NCBI RefSeq assembly: GCF_014334115.1
Contig: NZ_CP060494.1
Coordinates: forward strand, 1,952,501 to 2,016,500
Direction of reading: 5' to 3'
DNA from: Sphingosinithalassobacter sp. CS137
GTDB taxonomy: Bacteria; Pseudomonadota; Alphaproteobacteria; Sphingomonadales; Sphingomonadaceae
DNA: 64,000 nucleotides
A program made the translations under genes and the position numbers. Under the pieces are notes generated by a model that was not told the origin of the DNA, did no database searches, and saw nothing but the letters and a program-made list of their open reading frames with translations. How positions within the stretch are numbered: position 1 is the stretch's first letter; every line of letters begins with the position of its first letter. This document shows positions 43,524 to 52,390 of the stretch, piece by piece.

Positions 43524-46011
43524 TGCGCAGGCCCAGCTCGGCCAGCGCGGCGAACGGCCCGTCGCGCGGCGCCGCTTCGGGCGCGCGCGGCGGCACGAGT
43601 CCCTTCCAGACCCAGCGCTGCGGCTCGCCTTCCCGGCTGCGTGCGGTGCGGAAGCCGAGTTGCGCCATCAGCCGCGCGAGCGTCGCCGGCTGCATGCCGA
43701 TCGACGTCGCGAGTGCCGGATCGGGGGCGAATGGCTTGCGCCCCTCGCGCGCTTCATGGGCGGCGCGCGCCACGCGTTCCGCCATATCGATTCGCACGGC
43801 CTGCTGCCCTAGCGGTCGAAAGCCATGCGCCAGATCGGCGCCGGAGTCGCCGCGCGGGAGCACGGTAGCGCCTTCGCGCGGCGCTTCGACGATTCCCATC
43901 AGCAGCCGGCGCCAGCGGGCCGCTGCGGGCTTGAGCAGGGCGGGTGCGAACAGGTCGAGCGTGCCGATGGTGAAACCGATGCTGCGCAATCGCTTGCGTG
44001 CGTGCGCATCCAGCGCCTCGATCTGCGCCGCGATGGCACGGCGCGGCAGCAGCCCGCCCGCATCGAGCAGCGCAGTCGCCACTGCCCGGAGCGGCGCCCC
44101 GGCAGCCGGATCACGCGTGATCGAATCGAGCTTGGCCAGCGGCGGCAGATGCGCTGCCATCTGGCTCGCGAACCAGCGATCCAGTCGCTGCTGGACTGCC
44201 GCGCGCTGCGGTGGTTCGAGCACGTCGAGCGTGCGGTCGAGCACGATCTTGGGGGTGGTGAGCGTCAGGCCGCGCTCCAGGATCGCGACGCGCGTCGCTC
44301 CCCAGAGGATCGATCGATCGCCCGCATCGGATGGCGCAAGCGCAAGCGCATCATCCGTCGCCTCGGCGAGCGCCACGCCGCGCCGGTGCAGCTCGCGGCC
44401 GAGCCGCTTCTCGGCCGCTGCGAGCAGCATGCGCTTGTCCGCCGCCGTGGCGTCCGCCGCCACTCTGAAGCGGAAGCCCTCGAGATGGCCGAGGTGATGC
44501 TCCTCCACGCTCACTTCACCCCCGGGTCCGATCGTCACCGGCAGGTTCGAGGCATCGGCGCCAATCTGGCGCAGCAGCATCGTGGTTCGGCGATCGACGA
44601 AGCGTTGCGTGAGGCTCGCGTGCAGCGCGTCCGAGAGGCGCTCCTCGATCGCACGTGTGCGCTCGGCCCAGTGCGCGGGCTCGGCGAGCCAATCGGCGCG
44701 TTGCGCGATATAGGCCCAGCTGCGCGCCGCCGCGATCCGCCCGGCAAGCGTCTCAACATCGCCCTCGACGCGATCGAGCCGGGCGATCTCGTCGGCGAAC
44801 CACTGGTGCGGCACATGACCATTTGCTTCGGACAAATGCGTGAAGAGCCGACCGACGAAGCGGGCGTGCGGATCGGCCCCCAGCTTGCGGAAATCGGGGA
44901 GCCCGCATGCCGCCCACAGCCGCTTCACCATCGCGGGCGAACGCACCCGGGTGCGCACCCAATCCTGCTCGGCGAGCCGCTTGAGCACCGCAAGATCGAC
45001 TGCTTCGGGCGCCGCGCGCAGCACTGCATCGCGTGGCTCGGCCTCGAGGCTTGCGACCAGCGCGTCGATGCTCGCGAAATCGGGTTCGCCGTCGCGCCAG
45101 TAGAGCCGTTCCAGCCTCGGCACCTGATGCCCCTCGATCGCCAGCACTTCTTCCGGGGTGAAGGCGCCGGGCCCCTGTTCGTGCAGTCCGCCGAACGTGC
45201 CGTCCTTCTGGTGCCGCCCCGCGCGCCCTGCGATCTGCGCCATTTCGGCCAGGGTCAGCCGTCGCCGGCGCCGCCCGTCGAACTTGTGGAGCGAGGCGAA
45301 GGCGACATGGGCGACATCCATGTTGAGGCCCATGCCGATCGCATCGGTCGCTACCAGATAGTCGACTTCGCCTGCCTGGAACATCGCGACCTGCGCATTG
45401 CGGGTGCGAGGCGACAGCGCACCCATCACCACCGCCGCGCCGCCGCGCAGGCGCCGCAGCGCCTCCGCAACGGCATAGACTTCCTCGGCGCTGAACGCGA
45501 CCACCGCCGAACGTCTCGGCAGCCGAGAAAGCTTGCGCGCGCCGCCATAGCTGAGCGTCGAGAAGCGCGGCCGCGAGAGGATCTCCGCTTCGGGCACCAG
45601 CGCCTTGATCATCGGCCGCAGCGCATCCGAGCCGAGGAGCATCGTCTCTTCCCGACCACGTGCGCGCAGCAGACGATCGGTAAACACATGGCCGCGCTCC
45701 GGATCGGCGCCGAGTTGCGCTTCGTCGAGCGCGACGAACGCCACCTCCCTTTCGATCGGCATCGATTCGGCCGTGCACAGGAACCAGCGTGCGCCCGGTG
45801 GGCAGATCTTCTCCTCACCGGTGATCAGCGCAACTTCGCGCGGTCCCTTGATCCGTACCACTCGGTCATAGACTTCGCGCGCGAGCAGCCGCAGCGGAAA
45901 GCCGATCATGCCGCTGGCATGGCCGGTCAGCCGTTCGACGGCCAGGTGCGTCTTGCCGGTATTGGTGGGTCCCAGAACGGCCGTGACGGAAGTGCGCTCG
46001 AACTGGCTCAT
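43516..46011 (-). CDS. Suv3-like ATP-dependent RNA helicase (SF2)
   Basis: A superfamily 2 helicase of about 831 residues related to mitochondrial Suv3, typical for alphaproteobacteria. N-terminal RecA domain: AVLGPTNTGKTHLAVERL (Walker A) near residue 10, ITGEEKICPPGARW, and VALDEAQLG (DEAQ box) near residue 92. Second domain: ATDAIGMGLNMDVAHV and QIAGRAGRHQKDGTFG (motif VI) near residue 255. The long C-terminal part is helical and ends in a short WVWKGLVPPRAPEA region. I start at the Met of MSQFERTSV; an ATG 15 bases upstream is possible. It is the first gene of the run leading to fdxA and is divergent from the M23 gene. Confidence 0.92.
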   Translation of the reverse strand: MSQFERTSVTAVLGPTNTGKTHLAVERLTGHASGMIGFPLRLLAREVYDRVVRIKGPREVALITGEEKICPPGARWFLCTAESMPIEREVAFVALDEAQLGADPERGHVFTDRLLRARGREETMLLGSDALRPMIKALVPEAEILSRPRFSTLSYGGARKLSRLPRRSAVVAFSAEEVYAVAEALRRLRGGAAVVMGALSPRTRNAQVAMFQAGEVDYLVATDAIGMGLNMDVAHVAFASLHKFDGRRRRRLTLAEMAQIAGRAGRHQKDGTFGGLHEQGPGAFTPEEVLAIEGHQVPRLERLYWRDGEPDFASIDALVASLEAEPRDAVLRAAPEAVDLAVLKRLAEQDWVRTRVRSPAMVKRLWAACGLPDFRKLGADPHARFVGRLFTHLSEANGHVPHQWFADEIARLDRVEGDVETLAGRIAAARSWAYIAQRADWLAEPAHWAERTRAIEERLSDALHASLTQRFVDRRTTMLLRQIGADASNLPVTIGPGGEVSVEEHHLGHLEGFRFRVAADATAADKRMLLAAAEKRLGRELHRRGVALAEATDDALALAPSDAGDRSILWGATRVAILERGLTLTTPKIVLDRTLDVLEPPQRAAVQQRLDRWFASQMAAHLPPLAKLDSITRDPAAGAPLRAVATALLDAGGLLPRRAIAAQIEALDAHARKRLRSIGFTIGTLDLFAPALLKPAAARWRRLLMGIVEAPREGATVLPRGDSGADLAHGFRPLGQQAVRIDMAERVARAAHEAREGRKPFAPDPALATSIGMQPATLARLMAQLGFRTARSREGEPQRWVWKGLVPPRAPEAAPRDGPFAALAELGLRNG

Positions 46012-46073
46012 GGCGAGTCGCAACATCGTGCCGACTCAGGCGCTACGCAACAGCCCAGAGTTGCGAATCACCG

Positions 46074-46081
46074 TTAACCAT
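46074..46081. promoter_or_regulatory. TTAACCAT, CtrA-type motif
   Basis: The octamer matches the short CtrA consensus of alphaproteobacteria. It lies in the divergent promoter region between the Suv3-like helicase and the M23 peptidase gene, 63 bases before the helicase start. Confidence 0.45.
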
Positions 46082-46169
46082 GTTGGATTTGTTGGCGAAA
46101 CCGCAAATAGCTTCCCTTCATCTTCGCTCTGGCACGGTTGGCCGCAGCTGGGACAGCTGACGAGGCTGC

Positions 46170-46184
46170 TTAATTTGACTTTAA
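46170..46184 (+). promoter_or_regulatory. CtrA box TTAA-N7-TTAA
   Basis: TTAA-tttgact-TTAA, followed by AC, matches the full CtrA consensus exactly, in a GC-rich background where it is unlikely by chance. The spacer includes TTGACT, a -35-like hexamer, so CtrA would act at the -35, as at many CtrA-activated promoters. The M23 start codon is 75 bases downstream. Confidence 0.65.
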
Positions 46185-46258
46185 ACCCGCACTTGCACAG
46201 TGATCCAATCCACGCCGGGGGTTTCGGCACCAGCGACGAATTTTGGGGGCAGCGCGCC

Positions 46259-47776
46259 TTGTTCCTGCGCAACGATCACGGACTCGACCAGGGCGGCGGA
46301 ACGACCGCACTCTCCTTCGGGCGTCCGTCGGCGATTCCGGAAGCGCCGGCGCGCAAGGGCTTCGCCGACCGGTTGCGCGCCCGTTACCCCGATTTCGAAC
46401 TCGTCCCCGATCTGGGATCACGCATCGGAACGCTGCAATGGTATCGCGGCGCCGCAACCTGCATCGGCCTGTGCGCCGTCACGCTGTTCATGGCGCCGGG
46501 CCTCGAAAATCCCATCTACGGCTATGTTCCGCCCGCGCTGGAAGGCAGCGAGTGGGAAGCCGCCCGAGCCCAGTCGATCACGCCGCTCGGCAAGGGCGCC
46601 GGCACCGGCTATCGTATGGCAGCCACTGCGCTCGTCCAGCCACTGGCCGAGACGCCCGAGCGTCCGGTGATCGACCTTACCGCCACCTTGTCCTCGGGCA
46701 ACGGCCTGTTGAGCGCGCTGCGTCGTTCGGGCGTCGGAGCGACCGACGCCAGCTTCGCTGCCGAACTGATCGGCAATGCGATCGATTTGGACAGTCTTGC
46801 CTCCGGGACGACGCTCGACCTGCGGCTCGGCCGCCGGATGGACAAGTCGCAGCCGCGGCCGCTCGAGCGCCTGGCCTTTCGCGCGCGCTTCGACCTCAGC
46901 GTCGAAGTAGTGCGGAGCGGTGCCGGCCTGGCGCTCAAGCAAGTGCCGATCGCCGTCGACCACACGCCGCTGCGCATCCGCGGCAAGGTGGGGCCCAGCC
47001 TCTATCGCTCGGCGCGCGCGCTCGGCGCTCCCGCGAAGGCAGTCGAAGCCTTCATTCGTTCGATTGCCTCCGAAATGCCGGTCTCGCGTCTCGGCGCCGA
47101 CGCCGAATTCGACATGATCGTCGAGCAGGCGCGCGCCGAGACCGGCGAAGTCCAGATGGGCGACCTTCTCTACGCCGGCGTGACTCAGGGCTCACGCAAG
47201 GTGCAGCTCGTCCGCTGGGAGGATGGGGGCCGCACCGAATGGCTCGACACGCGCGGCCGCCGCGAAACCCGCGGCACGTTCGATCGGCCCGCGAACGGGC
47301 GCCTGAGCTCGGGCTATGGCATGCGCCGCCACCCGCTGCTCGGCTACCGCCGCATGCACAAGGGGCTCGACATCGCGGCGCCCACGGGCACGCCGATCCG
47401 CGCCCCTGCGGACGGCACCGTCACATTCGCCGGCCGCAACGGCGGCTATGGCAATTTCATGCGCGTGCGCCATTCGAACGGGCTTTCGACCGGATATGGG
47501 CATGTCAGCCGCTTCGCCGTGCGCTCGGGTGCGCGCGTGCGACAGGGGCAGGTGATTGCCTATGTCGGCTCGACGGGGGTCTCCACCGGGCCGCACCTCC
47601 ACTGGGAAGTCTATCGCAACGGCCAGGCGATCAATCCGAATTCGGTGAGCTTCTCCAATATCCGCCAGCTGTCGGGCGGCGAGCTCAGCGAATTCCGGTC
47701 GAAGCTGAACCGACTGATGGCCGTGCCGGTCTCTGTGCCGGTACGCGAGGAAGCGGACGCCGCCGGCGAGGACTGA
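46259..47776 (+). CDS. M23 family metallopeptidase (LytM domain), membrane-anchored
   Basis: Putative peptidoglycan endopeptidase or amidase activator. It has about 505 residues with a TTG start (LFLRNDHG, the usual start of sphingomonad homologues); the frame is open upstream. One transmembrane helix near residues 66-82 follows a ~60-residue cytoplasmic part, then a long periplasmic region with an opacity-associated/LysM-like segment, and a C-terminal M23 domain from about residue 345: SSGYGMRRHPLLGYRRMHKGLDIA with the HxxxD zinc ligands, and GPHLHWEVYRNG. All zinc ligands are present, so it should be active. CtrA-type boxes upstream suggest cell-cycle control. Confidence 0.92.
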   Translation: MFLRNDHGLDQGGGTTALSFGRPSAIPEAPARKGFADRLRARYPDFELVPDLGSRIGTLQWYRGAATCIGLCAVTLFMAPGLENPIYGYVPPALEGSEWEAARAQSITPLGKGAGTGYRMAATALVQPLAETPERPVIDLTATLSSGNGLLSALRRSGVGATDASFAAELIGNAIDLDSLASGTTLDLRLGRRMDKSQPRPLERLAFRARFDLSVEVVRSGAGLALKQVPIAVDHTPLRIRGKVGPSLYRSARALGAPAKAVEAFIRSIASEMPVSRLGADAEFDMIVEQARAETGEVQMGDLLYAGVTQGSRKVQLVRWEDGGRTEWLDTRGRRETRGTFDRPANGRLSSGYGMRRHPLLGYRRMHKGLDIAAPTGTPIRAPADGTVTFAGRNGGYGNFMRVRHSNGLSTGYGHVSRFAVRSGARVRQGQVIAYVGSTGVSTGPHLHWEVYRNGQAINPNSVSFSNIRQLSGGELSEFRSKLNRLMAVPVSVPVREEADAAGED

Positions 47777-47781
47777 GGCGC

Positions 47782-47796
47782 GTCAGCTCCGCTGAC
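47782..47796 (+). terminator. Small hairpin after the M23 gene (possible terminator)
   Basis: GTCAGC-TCC-GCTGAC is a perfect 6-bp stem with a 3-base loop, five bases after the M23 stop and before the convergent HerA-type gene. No U-run follows. Confidence 0.3.
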
Positions 47797-47855
47797 CATC
47801 TTCCGAGGTAGCCGGTTTTCGCAAGGATACCGCGGCCTCTCTCGGACGGACGCTG

Positions 47856-49529
47856 CTACCGCCCCTGCGCCCGCCACCGCTTGATCGTGCGCTCGAGGAT
47901 CGCCTCCTCGCCGGCCGTTTCGCGCCACAGCTGCGAGAAGGCAGGATCGCCCGACGCCGGGCGCCTCGTCTCGTCCAGCGTGTCGAACAGCAGCCGGACG
48001 GGCGTGGCCACGCCTTCGCCGACTGCGATGCACTCGCGGTTGCGCAGCGCCGGGATCGAATCGAGGAAGCCGCGCGCGCCTTCGGGCATGGCGGCACGGA
48101 CGAAGCCCTGATCGCGCTCGTTGTTGAGCCGCATCGTCAGGATCGTGCCGCACTGCGAAAGCACGCCTTCGGCAAGATCCGACGGACGCTGAGTGATGAG
48201 GCCCAGCGATACGCCATATTTCCGGCCTTCCTTGGCGATCCGGCTGAGGATCCGGCCAACCGAGGAGCCGTCGGCGTTGCGCTCGTTCGGCACATAGCGA
48301 TGTGCTTCCTCGCAGACGAGCAGGATCGGCCGCTGCGGCTCGTTGCGCGACCAGATCGCAAAGTCGAACACCATCCGGCTCAGCACGGCCACCACCACAG
48401 AAGTGATTTCGGACGGCACGCCGGAGACGTCGATGATCGAGATCGGCTTGCCGTCGCCGGGCAGCCGGAAGATGCGCGCGAGGAAACTCGCCATCGAATC
48501 CGCCACCAGCATGCCCGAGAACATGAAAGCGTAACGCGGATCGCCCTTGATCTCGTCGATCTTAGCCTTGATCCGCAGATAGGGCGCACTGTCGGTCGCC
48601 TTGTCCATCTTGCCCATCTCGAGCTGGATCAGCTGCGACAGGTCCGACAGCAGATAGGGGATCGGCGCGTCGACGGTGAGCTTCGGAATTTCCTGCGCCA
48701 GCCGGTTCTTCGCCTTGGCTGCGAGCAGGCATTTGGCGAGGATGTCGGCGTCCACCTGCCGCTCCGAACCGCTGCTGGTGAGAAAGACTTCGCAATGCTC
48801 CTCGAAGTTCATCAGCCAATAGGGCATCGCTAGGTTCGACACGTCGTAGAGTGCGCCGCTGTTCTTGAAGGCCGCGCCATATTCGCCGTGCGGATCGATC
48901 ATCACGACATGCCCCTGCGGCGCCAGATCGCAGATGCGGTGCAGGATCAGCGCGGCGGCGGTCGACTTGCCGGTGCCGGTCGATCCCAGCAGCGCGAAAT
49001 GCTTGCCGAGCATCGAATCGATGTAGAGCGCGGCGCGGATGTCGCGAGTCGGATAGACGCTCCCCACTTCGATATGGGCGCGATCGTCCGCGGCATAGAT
49101 TTGCTGGAGATCCGCCGTGGAGACGGGAAAAACGGGGCAGCCCGGCGTGGGATAGCGCGTGACGCCGCGCCGAAATTTGTAGAGCTTCCCGGTCAGCTTT
49201 TCCTCGTCGCCCTCGCCGAGGAAGTCGACCTGCGCCGCGATCCGATCGGTGCGCCCGTCGGCGAGCCGCAGCGAACGGATGTTGGCGATCAGCCACGAAC
49301 TGCCGACGCGCATCTTGATCTGCGCGCCGACCTGGCCGGCATTGGCGATCACCGTGTCGCGATGCTCCGCCAGCGCTTCGAGCGACTCGCCGTCGAGCAT
49401 TACCTGGCTCGACGATCCCGCGATCTCGAGCACCGCGCCGATCGGCGCCAGCGCCGAATGCAGCTGTGGCGAATCGCCCGTCAGCGGCTGCGCGCCTTCG
49501 AATCCCTGGCTTCCGAACGTAGCGTCCAT
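47856..49529 (-). CDS. HerA-type P-loop ATPase (DUF87)
   Basis: A 557-residue ATPase of the FtsK-HerA superfamily. It has an N-terminal beta domain (HAS-barrel-like, about residues 25-140), then the DUF87 ATPase: LGSTGTGKSTAAALIL (Walker A, near residue 180), MIDPHGEY, PYLLSDLSQL insert, ILLVCEEAHRYVPNE (Walker B with Glu, near residue 405), GRILSRIAKEGRKYGVSLGLITQRPSDL and the Arg finger region. Archaeal HerA works with NurA in end resection, and HerA-like ATPases also serve in defence systems; here no nuclease partner is adjacent, and similar genes are conserved in alphaproteobacteria. Start chosen at the ATG with GGAGCAGGGA upstream. Confidence 0.88.
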   Translation of the reverse strand: MDATFGSQGFEGAQPLTGDSPQLHSALAPIGAVLEIAGSSSQVMLDGESLEALAEHRDTVIANAGQVGAQIKMRVGSSWLIANIRSLRLADGRTDRIAAQVDFLGEGDEEKLTGKLYKFRRGVTRYPTPGCPVFPVSTADLQQIYAADDRAHIEVGSVYPTRDIRAALYIDSMLGKHFALLGSTGTGKSTAAALILHRICDLAPQGHVVMIDPHGEYGAAFKNSGALYDVSNLAMPYWLMNFEEHCEVFLTSSGSERQVDADILAKCLLAAKAKNRLAQEIPKLTVDAPIPYLLSDLSQLIQLEMGKMDKATDSAPYLRIKAKIDEIKGDPRYAFMFSGMLVADSMASFLARIFRLPGDGKPISIIDVSGVPSEITSVVVAVLSRMVFDFAIWSRNEPQRPILLVCEEAHRYVPNERNADGSSVGRILSRIAKEGRKYGVSLGLITQRPSDLAEGVLSQCGTILTMRLNNERDQGFVRAAMPEGARGFLDSIPALRNRECIAVGEGVATPVRLLFDTLDETRRPASGDPAFSQLWRETAGEEAILERTIKRWRAQGR

Positions 49530-49607
49530 TCCCTGCTCCCCGTCGCGCGGCGAATCATGCACAAAGGGAAGTAAAGATTGGGTTCTTTCGCTGTGGACCG
49601 GGCGGAA

Positions 49608-50375
49608 TCAGAACCGCCGCCAAAGCGCGCCGGCGCCCCAGCCGAACAGGACCGAAAGGGTCACCGCTGCGAGGCCGTACAGCAGCGAGGATCGCTCGGC
49701 GGCACGCGCGACGAAGCGTTCGAACCCGGACTTGCGGATTTCGATCGGCCGCACCGCAGCGGCCAGCACGCGGCCGTCGCGGATCAGGAAGGTTTCCGCA
49801 GTGAATCGCCCGACCGGCACACGCGCCGGGATCGAAATACGCGCGCGGTACAGCACGTCGTCGGTGATCTCCACTGCGCCCGGCGCTTCGTAATAGAGGC
49901 CCTTGCTCCGCATCAGCGAGACCAGCCCGGCATCGAAGCGGCGCTGCGCCTCGGGAATTGCACCGGAGGCAGGCGAAAGCTGCAGGCTGTCGAGCCCGAG
50001 CTCGTAGATGGCGCGTGTGCGATCGTCGACCAGCGTGTCGATCGGCTCGGACGAGGCGATTGCATAGAAGGACGGGGCCGAGCGATAGCGCATGCTTTCG
50101 GCGTTCACCCAGATGCCGGCGACTTGCTCCTTCTCGCGCACCAGGATCGACTGCACCGGCCCCTTCACCACCACGACGATCTCGGCGGGTTCTTCGTCCG
50201 GTCCCGGTGCCCGGCCACCGGGGTAGACGATCGCGCCGAACAGCAGCAGCTCGGCACCGGTGAAGGAATAGACGATCTCGATCTCGCGCTGCGACACGTC
50301 CGGCACCAGCACCGGCTTCGTCGCACCGCCGAGCAGCAGCGCCGGCAGGAGCAGGAACAGGGCGCGGCCGATCAT
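49608..50375 (-). CDS. TIGR02186 family membrane protein
   Basis: A 255-residue protein with an N-terminal signal peptide (cut after about residue 18), an alphaproteobacterial conserved periplasmic region starting LVPDVSQREIEIVYSFTGAELLLFGAI in outline, VVVVKGPVQSILVREKEQVAGIWVNAE, and a C-terminal transmembrane helix (about 230-250). This fits the TIGR02186 family, which is normally found next to a TSUP transporter, exactly as here (ATGA overlap). It probably forms a complex with or regulates that transporter; biochemical function is unknown. Confidence 0.88.
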   Translation of the reverse strand: MIGRALFLLLPALLLGGATKPVLVPDVSQREIEIVYSFTGAELLLFGAIVYPGGRAPGPDEEPAEIVVVVKGPVQSILVREKEQVAGIWVNAESMRYRSAPSFYAIASSEPIDTLVDDRTRAIYELGLDSLQLSPASGAIPEAQRRFDAGLVSLMRSKGLYYEAPGAVEITDDVLYRARISIPARVPVGRFTAETFLIRDGRVLAAAVRPIEIRKSGFERFVARAAERSSLLYGLAAVTLSVLFGWGAGALWRRF

Positions 50376-51289
50376 CCAGCCAGCTCAATGGTGAAGATTT
50401 CGTCGGGTCGCCACACCAGCCCCAGCAGCATGCGCGACGCGACCACCAGCACCATCACCGCAAGCGCAAAGCGGAGATATTCGGGCTTGGCCTTTTGCGC
50501 GAAGCGGGCGCCGAGCTGTGCCCCCACCACCGATCCGATCAGCAACAGCACGGCGAGCACGATATCCACCGCCTTGGTGGTGGTGGCGTGCACCAGCGTC
50601 GCCGCCGCCGTTACGAACAGGATCTGGAACAGCGACGTGCCGACGACCACCGTCGCGCCCATGCCGAGCAGATAGAGCATCGCCGGCACCAGGATGAAGC
50701 CGCCGCCGACGCCGAGCAGAATGGTGAGAATGCCGGTGAAGAAGCCCAGGATGAGCGGCGCCAGCGGCGAGATGTAGAGCCCCGAGCGATAGAAGCGCCA
50801 GCGCAGCGGCAGCGCCGCGACCAGCGGATGATGCCGGCGGCGGCGCGGACGCGCGGGGCCGCCGGCGCGCACCGCACGAATACTCCGCAGCGATTCGGAC
50901 AGCATCAGCCCGCCGATCGATCCGAGCAGCACGACATAGAGGACGCCGATCGTGGTATCGATCTGGCCGCTCGCCTGAAGCAGGGTGAAGAGCCAGGCGC
51001 CGGCGAAGCTTCCAAGGATCCCGCCGGCGACCAGCACCAGTCCCATCTTCATGTCGACGCCATTGCGGCGCAGATGCGCGAAAACGCCGGACACGCTCGC
51101 ACCCGTCACCTGGCTGGCCGCTGAGGCAGCCGCGACGGTCGGCGGAATGCCATAGACAATGAGCAGCGGGGTAGTGAGAAAGCCCCCGCCCACGCCGAAC
51201 ATTCCGGAGAGCAACCCCACGCCCAGGCCGAAGAACACGATGACGAGCGCGTTCACCGAAAGATTGGCGATGGGAAGATACAGGTCCAT
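50372..51289 (-). CDS. TSUP (TauE/SafE) family transporter paired with TIGR02186 protein
   Basis: A polytopic inner-membrane protein of about 305 residues, longer than the other TSUP protein in this window (248). The N-terminal half has GVGLLSGMFGVGGGFLTTPLLIVYGIP near residue 22, the second half TGILTILLGVGGGFILVPAMLYLLGM near residue 192, the two pseudo-symmetric family loops. A basic Arg-rich cytoplasmic loop (GGPARPRRRRHH) lies between halves. Relatives paired with TIGR02186 are often annotated as sulfite exporters. The ATG at 51289 is preferred; the frame extends 36 bases upstream. Confidence 0.9.
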   Translation of the reverse strand: MDLYLPIANLSVNALVIVFFGLGVGLLSGMFGVGGGFLTTPLLIVYGIPPTVAAASAASQVTGASVSGVFAHLRRNGVDMKMGLVLVAGGILGSFAGAWLFTLLQASGQIDTTIGVLYVVLLGSIGGLMLSESLRSIRAVRAGGPARPRRRRHHPLVAALPLRWRFYRSGLYISPLAPLILGFFTGILTILLGVGGGFILVPAMLYLLGMGATVVVGTSLFQILFVTAAATLVHATTTKAVDIVLAVLLLIGSVVGAQLGARFAQKAKPEYLRFALAVMVLVVASRMLLGLVWRPDEIFTIELAG

Positions 51290-51337
51290 GGAAGTGACGC
51301 GATACTCGCTCGCGGCGCTCGGCAAAAGCGCAGCCGA

Positions 51338-52390
51338 TCAGAAATCGGCGGCGAGCGTGAGAGTCGCCCCCGATCCGGGTTGCGCATCGCCGGCGACGCG
51401 CTGGCGCCAGTCGAGCGCGACTCGCATTGGGGAACCGCCGGTGTCCACGCCCAGAATGGCGCTGGGGCCCAGGTCGAGCCGCGCCGCGTCGCGCTGGGCA
51501 GCACCCCAGACTCCTCCGCCGAGCGCCAGACGAAAGTTCGATCGCTGCGCGACGGTGCGCGTGATCCGGATTGCGCCATCGGCATAGGGTTCGATCCGCG
51601 TGCGGGCGACTGCGCCTGCCTGGCCATAGGCTTCCAGGCGAAACTCGTGCTCGATCCGCCGGTCGATGCCTGCGATCAGCCCCAGCGCGGGACCGCTGAC
51701 GCCCCCCGGCTCGAGCGCGATGCGCTGCTCCGCGGCGAGCCGCACCGGCAGCTCGCTCGGCTGCCACTCGAGGCCAAGCGCCGCCTCACGTCCGCGCCCT
51801 TCCAGCGGCGCCGTCACGCGCGCGACGGCAGCGAGCCGGGCGCGCGGTGCGAGCCCATAGGCAAGGCGCACGCCGGCCTGACCGCCGCCGAGCTGAGCTC
51901 CGCCAGGCGCTTGCGCGAGGCCGCCTGCGCCGCGTGCGACCAGCCAGGCGCTGCCCGACCAGCGGGCGCGGAGCGGTGGAAGCGGAAACGGGAGCGGCGC
52001 CTCCTGCGATGGAGGCGGCGAAACGCTGGCTGTTGCGACGCTTCCGACCGGCACGGGAGATCCATATTGGATCAGGCCGAGCAAGGCGAACTGGACACGC
52101 ACCGGATCCCGCGCACGCCGAGCCGCGGATGCGCGAGGAGGTGCGAACGCCCGTAGCCTCGCCGGCGCCACTGCGCTGCTCCGATCGGTCGCCGTTGCGG
52201 CGCGCATGTCGGGGCTCGGCTTCGGTTCGGGCCCGGTCTGGGGGATGGCCACAGCGGCAGCCAATGGAATGCTCTGCCGCACGGCTTCTGGAAGCGAGCC
52301 GGTGTGAGGCCAGAGCAACAGAATGCGGGCGGCGATCCATAGGACGGCGATTGCGGCGAGAAACCGGAGGGGCCGCCCGCGCCCCTTCAT
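51338..52390 (-). CDS. NfrA C-terminal-like outer-membrane beta-barrel protein
   Basis: A 350-residue exported protein: basic start, one hydrophobic signal/anchor (about residues 8-28), a variable Pro/Ala-rich region to about residue 130, and a C-terminal region that resembles the C-terminal domain of the phage N4 adsorption protein A (NfrA): ARWSGSAWLVARGAGG, QLGGGQAGVRLAYGL, GREAALGLEWQPSELPVRLAAEQRI and alternating amphipathic strands, ending in Phe as outer-membrane barrels often do. The TPR region of full NfrA is missing. It overlaps the NfrB-like glycosyltransferase gene (ATGA), supporting the pairing. Recognition is by pattern, not search. Confidence 0.7.
   Translation of the reverse strand: MKGRGRPLRFLAAIAVLWIAARILLLWPHTGSLPEAVRQSIPLAAAVAIPQTGPEPKPSPDMRAATATDRSSAVAPARLRAFAPPRASAARRARDPVRVQFALLGLIQYGSPVPVGSVATASVSPPPSQEAPLPFPLPPLRARWSGSAWLVARGAGGLAQAPGGAQLGGGQAGVRLAYGLAPRARLAAVARVTAPLEGRGREAALGLEWQPSELPVRLAAEQRIALEPGGVSGPALGLIAGIDRRIEHEFRLEAYGQAGAVARTRIEPYADGAIRITRTVAQRSNFRLALGGGVWGAAQRDAARLDLGPSAILGVDTGGSPMRVALDWRQRVAGDAQPGSGATLTLAADF

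Noticed and set aside
43825..46077. Large plus-strand open frame antisense to the Suv3-like helicase.
   Set aside because: Composition is that of a shadow frame; helicase motifs are clear on the minus strand.
47856..49529. HerA-type ATPase as part of a phage defence system.
   Set aside because: No nuclease, Sir2-type or other effector gene is adjacent, and the neighbours are transporter genes.
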